A stretch of 64,000 nt of DNA, taken from NCBI RefSeq assembly GCF_004341515.1, contig NZ_SLZF01000001.1:62001-126000 (forward strand). Direction: 5' to 3'. A program made the position numbers and the translations under genes. Source of the DNA: Allobosea sp. BK604 (GTDB taxonomy: Bacteria; Pseudomonadota; Alphaproteobacteria; Rhizobiales; Beijerinckiaceae). Under the pieces are notes generated by a model that saw only the letters and a program-made list of their open reading frames with translations, did no database searches and was not told the DNA's origin. Positions 58,993 through 64,000 of this stretch are shown here, in pieces; the first letter of the stretch is position 1, and the number at the start of each line of letters is the position of its first letter.

Positions 58993-59119
58993 GACCAAGG
59001 TCCTGTCGGGGTTGACACCACGACAGAACCACCACCCGCTGTCTCAATGGTTAACGCGGCCAGGCAAGCTGAAGGGGAGGTGAAGATTCCATTAGCGTAA
59101 TCGCCGAGTCGCCGCAGAT

Positions 59120-59530
59120 CTAACTGCTCGGCAATGGCGGCACCGGCCGTGGCTTTCCTTCCTCGTCGATTGCCACGAAGGTAAAGCTCGCATCCGTGAC
59201 TTTCTCATTCAACGTCGTCCGGAAGCGCCTGGCCCAGGCCTCGACCTGGATCTTCATCGATGTCCGGCCGACCGACACCACCTCGGTATAGACGCTGAGC
59301 ACGTCGCCGACCTTGACCGGCCGGATGAAGTTCATGGCCTCGACCGCGACGGTCACCACCCGGCCCTGCGCCCGGTCGACACCGGCAATGCCGCCGGCCT
59401 GGTCCATCCGCGACATCACCCAGCCGCCGAAGATATCGCCATTGGAATTGGTGTCGGCGGGCATGGCGATGGTGCGTACGGTCAGGCTGCCGCGTGGTTC
59501 CTCCTCAGGCTGCAGGCCGGACTCAGTCAT
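59120..59530 (-). CDS. Acyl-CoA thioesterase, YciA-type hotdog
   Basis: This 136-aa protein starts MTESGLQPEEEPRGSLTVRT at ATG 59530 behind AAGGAAAG. The hotdog core shows IAMPADTNSNGDIFGGWVMS (catalytic Asn/Asp region), MDQAGGIAG and VEAMNFIRPVKVGDVLSVYT. It hydrolyses acyl-CoA thioesters in the cytoplasm. The start overlaps the upstream gene end by 8 bp. Confidence 0.9.
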   Translation of the reverse strand: MTESGLQPEEEPRGSLTVRTIAMPADTNSNGDIFGGWVMSRMDQAGGIAGVDRAQGRVVTVAVEAMNFIRPVKVGDVLSVYTEVVSVGRTSMKIQVEAWARRFRTTLNEKVTDASFTFVAIDEEGKPRPVPPLPSS

Positions 59531-59894
59531 CGTCGGTCTTTCCTTCTTCGACATGGAACGAGTGGAGCACGCGGTGCAGCACCGGCGCCAGCACGAAGCC
59601 TGTGGCGATCACCACGAAGAGCCCTGAGAACAGCGCATAAGTACCGGCGAAGAGCTTGCCTGCCTGCGTCTTGAGCTCGCCGACCGGCCCCATCCCCGAG
59701 AGGATCATCGCCGCATTGACGAAGGCGTCGGTCGCACCCATGCCCTCGGTCGTGGCGTAACCGATCATGCCGATGCACATGCCGATAATCGTCAGCCCGA
59801 TCCAGAGCAGGATCGCCCGGCCCATCCGAAGCGCGAAACGCCGCGCCGGGATGACACGCTGCCCACGATGCTCGAACCGTGTCAGCCCCCTCAC
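59523..59894 (-). CDS. Conserved small membrane protein
   Basis: Starting at GTG 59894 (VRGLTRFEHRGQRVIPARRF), this 123-aa protein has two membrane helices (ILLWIGLTIIGMCIGMIGYA and YALFSGLFVVIATGFVLAPV) separated by a loop with ILSGMGPVGELKT. The topology resembles 2TM pore proteins, but no selectivity motif is visible. It lies between the MetE-like and thioesterase genes. Start uncertain; ATG 59825 is an alternative. Confidence 0.6.
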   Translation of the reverse strand: MRGLTRFEHRGQRVIPARRFALRMGRAILLWIGLTIIGMCIGMIGYATTEGMGATDAFVNAAMILSGMGPVGELKTQAGKLFAGTYALFSGLFVVIATGFVLAPVLHRVLHSFHVEEGKTDDD

Positions 59895-59910
59895 CTCACC
59901 CGCTCCATCC

Positions 59911-60939
59911 TCAGCCCTGCCCGCCCAGTTCCTTGCGCACCAATGCCGCGCCGGCCGCGAGCGCTGCGAGCTTGCCATAGGCGACCTCGCCCGACATCGG
60001 CGCCATCCCGCAATTGGTACAGGGATAGAGCTTTTCCGGCGGAACGAAGGCGAGCACCGCGCGGATCGTCGCCGCGACCTCCTCGGGCGTCTCGACGGCG
60101 TTGCTCGCGACATCGATCGCGCCCGCCAGCACATCCTTGCCGTCGAGCAGCCTGATCAGGTCGAGCGGCACATGCGAGTTGCGGCATTCGAGCGAGACCT
60201 GCTTGATCGAGCTCCTGGCGATGGCCGGGAAGGTTTCCTCGTATTGCCGCCATTCCGAGCCGAGCGTCGCCTTCCAGTCGATATTGGCCTTGATGCCATA
60301 GCCGTAGCAGATATGGACCGCCGTCGTGGCGGTCAGATCCTGCGCGGCGCGCTCCAGGCAGGCGATGCCCCAGTCCGAGACCTCCTTCATGTAGACATTG
60401 AAGGCCGGCTCGTCGAACTGGATGACGTCGACGCCGATCGCCTGCAGCTCGCGCGCCTCCTCGTTCAAAGCGATGGCGAAGGCCATGGCGAGATCCTCCC
60501 GCCGTCCGTAATGCTCGTCGGCGATCGTATCGACGATCGTCATCGGCCCCGGCAGCGTGAACTTCAGCTTGCGCCTGGTATGCGCGCGGGCGGCAAGCGC
60601 TTCCATGCGATGGACCGGCCCCTTGCGCCGGATCGGCCCCGTCACGGTCGGCACCTCGACCTCATAGCGGTTGTTGCGGATGCCCATCACCGTCTTCTTG
60701 GCGAAGTCGATCCCGTCGAGATTGGCCAGGAAGCCATGGACGAAATGGACCCGCGCCTGCTCGCCATCCCCGACGATGTCGAGGCCGGCATCCTCCTGCA
60801 GCTTCACCGCGAGGATGGTGGCGTCGCGCTTTCCGGCTTCGAGCGCCTCGCCCTGGAGCTTCCAAGGCGCCCAGAGACGCTCCGGCTCGGCGAGCCAGGT
60901 CGGCTTCGGCAGGCTGCCGGCGAGAGTGGTCTGGAGCAT
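59911..60939 (-). CDS. Core MetE-like cobalamin-independent methionine synthase
   Basis: This 342-aa protein corresponds to the C-terminal catalytic half of MetE: TTLAGSLPKPTWLAEPERLW, DIVGDGEQARVHFVHGF, FTLPGPMTIVDTIADEHYG, VDVIQFDEPAFNVYM, TAVHICYGYG (His and Cys ligands) and YPCTNCGMAPMSGEVAYGKL (Cys ligand). It lacks the MetE N-terminal domain, so it may use a different methyl donor than polyglutamyl folate, as proposed for core-MetE proteins. ATG 60939 with AAGGG at 8 bp. Confidence 0.85.
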   Translation of the reverse strand: MLQTTLAGSLPKPTWLAEPERLWAPWKLQGEALEAGKRDATILAVKLQEDAGLDIVGDGEQARVHFVHGFLANLDGIDFAKKTVMGIRNNRYEVEVPTVTGPIRRKGPVHRMEALAARAHTRRKLKFTLPGPMTIVDTIADEHYGRREDLAMAFAIALNEEARELQAIGVDVIQFDEPAFNVYMKEVSDWGIACLERAAQDLTATTAVHICYGYGIKANIDWKATLGSEWRQYEETFPAIARSSIKQVSLECRNSHVPLDLIRLLDGKDVLAGAIDVASNAVETPEEVAATIRAVLAFVPPEKLYPCTNCGMAPMSGEVAYGKLAALAAGAALVRKELGGQG

Positions 60940-61015
60940 GGCGTTCACCCTTGAGGCTTGCAGCCGAGATTGGACACGCCGCAGATTGCGTCAAGCTGGG
61001 ATATCGGAGAGCGCC

Positions 61016-61450
61016 ATGACCAAAATCGCAATGACCAAACCCGCAATGATCTGCATCTCGCTACGCTATGCCGACGCGCCGCGCATGTATGACTGGCTGA
61101 TCGAGGCGTTCGGCTTCGAGAAGCACGCGGCCTATTATTCCGACGACGGCAAGACCCTGCTCCATGGCGAACTGCGCATGGGCGAGAGCTTCGTCATGCT
61201 CGGCTCCGCCGAGAACAATGAATTCGGCAAGCTGGTCTCGCGCCCGGCCGAGCTCGGCGGCACCACCGCCTCGCCCTATATCGCGACGGATGACATCGAC
61301 GCCCGCTGCGAGCGGGCTCGCGCCGCCGGAGCGGAAATCTGCATGGAGCCGCGCGACCAGCCCTATGGCAGCCGCGACTTCATCTGCAAGGACCCCGAGG
61401 GCCATGTCTGGTGCTTCGGCACCTATCGGCCAGGTGACGCGCCAGCCTGA
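61016..61450 (+). CDS. VOC-family glyoxalase/bleomycin-resistance-like protein
   Basis: This 144-aa protein starts at ATG 61016 behind GGAGAGCGCC. It has two beta-alpha-beta-beta-beta units: ISLRYADAPRMYDWLIEAFG, then ATDDIDARCERARAAGAEIC and GSRDFICKDPEGHVWCFGTY, typical of PhnB/YdfR-like VOC proteins. A metal site His is in LLHGELRMGE. Substrate unknown. It is divergent from the MetE-like gene. Confidence 0.85.
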   Translation: MTKIAMTKPAMICISLRYADAPRMYDWLIEAFGFEKHAAYYSDDGKTLLHGELRMGESFVMLGSAENNEFGKLVSRPAELGGTTASPYIATDDIDARCERARAAGAEICMEPRDQPYGSRDFICKDPEGHVWCFGTYRPGDAPA

Positions 61451-61620
61451 TTCCATCGGATCACCTCCCCCGGAACACCATCCGCGCGATCCTCGCCCTG
61501 ACCTCACCGCGACGTGACGTCGGCCGAGTGACATACTGGCGCCATATCAAATCAAGAGTAATATGCGGCTGTGAGCATATAGAAGGGTCAGATTTTTCTT
61601 TTCGGCTAAAGGATATCGGC

Positions 61621-62454
61621 ATGAAACTCGACATCAATTTTCCGCCCGACTTCCGCCCACGCTACGGGTACTCACAAGAAATCTCCAAGCACATCCACTC
61701 GATATTTTCACACCATGAGAAGGGGATGCGCGAAATCATTACGAAAATTGGAACATATCGCGAGCTTTTCTCTGCGATCCCCATCGGGGCCGATGCCAAG
61801 AGCCAGGAGCCGCGCTGGATCAACGGCTGGTTTCCGAGCCTCGACAGCATGGTGCTCTACCACCTCCTGGCGCGGCGCAATCCGGCGACCTATGTCGAGA
61901 TCGGCTCGGGCAACTCGACCAAATTCGCGCGCCGCGCGATCGAGGACCACAAGCTCAAAACCCGGATCATCTCGATCGATCCGGAGCCGCGCACCGAGGT
62001 CGACGCAATCGCCGACGAGGTGATCCGCTCGGGCGTCGAGTTCGTCGACGTCTCTCTGTTCTCGAAGCTCGACGCCGACAGCGTGGTCTTCTTCGACGGC
62101 AGTCATCGCTCGTTCCAGAATTCCGACGTCACCGTCTTCTTCATCGACATCCTGCCGGAGCTGAAGCCGGGGATCGATGTCGGCATCCATGACGTGCTCT
62201 GGCCATGGGACTATCCGCCAGCCTGGGTCGAGCGCTACTACAACGAACAATACATGCTCGGAACCTATATGCTCGCCTTCGGTGTTTCCTTTCCGCTGAT
62301 CTTCTCCTGCGCGCATGCAGGGCGGAAGTTCCAGCCCGAGCTCGCCGAGGCCTTGCCCGAAAATGTGCTCGCCGCCGTGAAGGAAAAATCCGGCTATGTC
62401 AGCGGCAGCAGCGTCTGGTTCAAGAAGCCGGCAATCGACTACGGCCTGAGCTAA
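61621..62454 (+). CDS. SAM-dependent methyltransferase-like protein
   Basis: This 277-aa protein starts MKLDINFPPDFRPRYGYSQE at ATG 61621 with AAAGGAT upstream. A class I SAM-binding core follows: ATYVEIGSGNSTKFARRAI (motif I), RIISIDPEPRTEVDAIAD, DSVVFFDGSHRSFQNSDVTV and GIDVGIHDVLWPWDYPPAWV. This resembles glycan- or polysaccharide-associated methyltransferases (MTase_24 type). The first 100 bp of the gene are less GC-rich than the rest. Confidence 0.75.
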   Translation: MKLDINFPPDFRPRYGYSQEISKHIHSIFSHHEKGMREIITKIGTYRELFSAIPIGADAKSQEPRWINGWFPSLDSMVLYHLLARRNPATYVEIGSGNSTKFARRAIEDHKLKTRIISIDPEPRTEVDAIADEVIRSGVEFVDVSLFSKLDADSVVFFDGSHRSFQNSDVTVFFIDILPELKPGIDVGIHDVLWPWDYPPAWVERYYNEQYMLGTYMLAFGVSFPLIFSCAHAGRKFQPELAEALPENVLAAVKEKSGYVSGSSVWFKKPAIDYGLS

Positions 62455-62577
62455 GGCATTTTCGAGCGAAGCGAGTACCGACTCGCGTCAAGAAAATCCA
62501 ATAAAACAAAAGCTTAGAGCATTTTCGCGGTTCGAGGAAACGCGGAAATGCTCTGGCATCCGCCGTCCGGACGGACG

Positions 62578-63039
62578 TCACACCCGCACCAGCTCCTCCA
62601 GTCGGTCGAGGAACGGCCGCTGGCTTTCGAGGATCTTCTTGCGCGCAACCGGCAGGGAGAACCAGTCGGCACGATCGACCTCGGGAAACTGAGCGATACG
62701 GCCACTCCGCGGCGGCCATTCGAGCGTAAAACTGTTGCTTTCGATCGCCGCGGCATCGAGGTCACCTTCGATCGCGAAGGCGAGCACCCGCTTGCCCGCG
62801 CGCTGTACCACCTCTCCCAGCGGCGCGAAATCGCCCACGGGCCGCGTGCCCAATTCCTCCTGAAACTCGCGGATGGCGGCTGCGAGCGGGTCCTCGCCAT
62901 CGCCGATCTCGCCTTTGGGAATCGACCAGGCGCCGCCGTCCTTGTTCTTCCAGAACGGTCCGCCCGGATGAACCAGCAGGATCGATGGCCCCTCGGCGCT
63001 GCGGCGATACAGCAAAAGCCCCGCGCTGGTGGCAGCCAT
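62578..63039 (-). CDS. NUDIX hydrolase
   Basis: This 153-aa protein starts MAATSAGLLLYRRSAEGPSI at ATG 63039 (ATG 63048 is also possible). The Nudix box GEIGDGEDPLAAAIREFQEE-LG has the G-x5-E-x7-REFQEELG pattern. GGAWSIPKGEI and EVDRADWFSLPVARKKILES fit the MutT/AP4A-like subgroup. It hydrolyses a nucleoside diphosphate derivative. Confidence 0.9.
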   Translation of the reverse strand: MAATSAGLLLYRRSAEGPSILLVHPGGPFWKNKDGGAWSIPKGEIGDGEDPLAAAIREFQEELGTRPVGDFAPLGEVVQRAGKRVLAFAIEGDLDAAAIESNSFTLEWPPRSGRIAQFPEVDRADWFSLPVARKKILESQRPFLDRLEELVRV

Positions 63040-63344
63040 CCCGGACATCCTCGCTGAAGCCCTCCGGCCCAGCGAGGGCAATGAGAGGCCAAGCATCCGG
63101 TGGAATGTCAGCCGCGCTGGCCGACCTGTCCAGCCATGCGGGTCCACCCGGAGAGGCCTGCGGCGGACGAGAGCCGCCGAGGAGGGTCCATCCGCAGGAG
63201 TCACTCTGAAATTTCAGATTTCAAATCTGAAACTCGATGCTATATCAGCGAGCGCTCGCCGATGGCCAAGGCGGCAGCACGCGGACGCCGGAAGAGCTCG
63301 GCTCGTGCCGGGCGTCGCCACAACAAAAGCTGGAGGGAACAACC
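63040..63344. other. Host intergenic region with overlapping palindromes
   Basis: The gap between the NUDIX and SMP-30 genes has no supported gene. Its main content is the palindrome pair at 63206-63233 and a TATAT element near 63240 that could be the promoter of the following gene. Confidence 0.5.
63206..63233. promoter_or_regulatory. Overlapping palindromes, predicted operator of SMP-30 gene
   Basis: TTTCAGATTT-C-AAATCTGAAA (63213-63233) is a perfect 21-bp palindrome, and TCTGAAATTTCAGA (63206-63219) is a second perfect palindrome overlapping it. AT-rich sites of this kind are used by GntR- and IclR-type regulators of sugar-acid metabolism. The regulator is not in the window. Confidence 0.6.
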
Positions 63345-64000
63345 GTGGACACGTCTCGTCGTCACCTGCTCACCGGCGGCCTTGCCGCCATCGCCGGCTC
63401 CTCGCTGGCCGGATCGGCCTTCGCCCAGGCCTTCCCGTTCAAGCCGAACCAGCGCTATCCCGACCCTGCGGTCGAAATCCTCGATCCCGGCTTCGCCAAG
63501 TACCGGATCTATTCGAGCACCGTGGAGCAGCTCGCGAGCGGGATGCGCTGGGCGGAAGGCCCGGTCTATTTCCCCGAGGGCCGCTATGTCCTCGTCAGCG
63601 ACATTCCGAACAACCGGATCATGAAATACGACGAACAGAAGAACAGCTTCACCGTCTTCCGCGAGAACGCCAACTTCGCCAATGGCAACGCCCGCGACCG
63701 CCAGGGCCGGCTGATCACCTGCGAGCACTCGGTGACGCGCCGGGTCACCCGCACCGAGAAGAACGGCAAGATCACGGTTCTCGCCGACAGCTATGACGGC
63801 AAGCGCCTGAACGCGCCCAACGATGTCGTGGTCAAATCCGACGACACGATCTGGTTCACCGATCCGCTCTTCGGCATCAGCGGCGAATGGGAGGGCTCGC
63901 GCGCCAAGCCCGAGCAGGCGACCACCAACGTCTACCGCATCGGCACGGACGGCAAGGTCACCGCCGTCGTCACCGACCTGCTCAATCCGAACGGCCTCGC
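63345..64000 (+). CDS. SMP-30/gluconolactonase, Tat-exported (C-terminus cut by window edge)
   Basis: GTG 63345 behind TGGAGGG opens a frame starting MDTSRRHLLTGGLAAIAGSS, a twin-arginine signal (SRRHLL), with cleavage after AFA. The mature part has the six-blade propeller motifs of SMP-30: RWAEGPVYFPEGRYVLVSDI, NARDRQGRLITCEHSVTRRV, LNAPNDVVVKSDDTIWFTDP. Glu and Asn/Asp metal ligands are in the EGPVYF and APNDVVV segments. It likely hydrolyses sugar lactones in the periplasm. The frame runs off the window. Confidence 0.88.
   Translation, partial: MDTSRRHLLTGGLAAIAGSSLAGSAFAQAFPFKPNQRYPDPAVEILDPGFAKYRIYSSTVEQLASGMRWAEGPVYFPEGRYVLVSDIPNNRIMKYDEQKNSFTVFRENANFANGNARDRQGRLITCEHSVTRRVTRTEKNGKITVLADSYDGKRLNAPNDVVVKSDDTIWFTDPLFGISGEWEGSRAKPEQATTNVYRIGTDGKVTAVVTDLLNPNGL

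Overview
The window is GC-rich alphaproteobacterial chromosome, most likely Rhizobiales (Bosea-like). The evidence is the codon use, GTTC-N7-GTTC SOS boxes, a TTAA-N7-TTAA CtrA-type box and the host gene families. The genus is inference.

Left host flank (1-6800): a partial GNAT gene, a fused lysophospholipid transporter/acyltransferase/acyl-ACP synthetase, a YiaA-type membrane protein, a PspA-family protein and a divergent TetR regulator whose intergenic region holds three near-identical palindromes. Two minus-strand tRNA-like genes follow (Arg-ACG with a 2-nt insertion in the T stem, and an atypical Phe-GAA), then a strong terminator.

Prophage (about 6799-54803, 48 kb): its ends are defined by a 21-bp direct repeat. 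The right copy is the 3' end of an intact CAU tRNA gene and lies next to a tyrosine integrase. From the left it carries a SRAP gene, two divergent genes around an SOS box, an AT-rich Septu-like PtuA/PtuB defence pair, and then one long leftward late block. Read in transcription order (high to low coordinates) this block holds: terminase small and large subunits, gpW-like joiner, lambda-type portal, prohead protease fused to major capsid, decoration protein, head completion proteins, contractile sheath and tube, tail-assembly chaperone with a -1 frameshift site, tape measure, Mu-like baseplate proteins, a glycine-rich fibre, and a lysis cassette (holin, endolysin, Rz/Rz1). So the phage is a temperate contractile-tailed chimera: Mu-like tail, lambda-like packaging, HK97-type capsid and P4-type replication. 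Upstream of the late block are a P4-type helicase and a Toprim primase next to a GCGAGGGT repeat cluster, HicAB, two solitary DNA methyltransferases and small regulators. The immunity region has a S24-type repressor flanked by TTGGA-N4-TCCAA operators on both sides. A rightward early operon encodes an HD hydrolase, a DUF2303 protein, a phage-borne DNA polymerase III beta clamp, a Gp37/Gp68-family protein, an excisionase-like protein and the integrase.

Right host flank (54787-64000): the CAU tRNA, a chemotaxis receptor, a TadG-like vWA pilus protein, an acyl-CoA thioesterase, a small membrane protein, a core MetE-like methionine synthase, a VOC protein, a SAM methyltransferase-like protein, a NUDIX hydrolase and a partial Tat-exported SMP-30/gluconolactonase. 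Single genes on the strand opposite to their surroundings (14757, 21212, 47583) look like lysogenic-conversion cargo encoding exported proteins.
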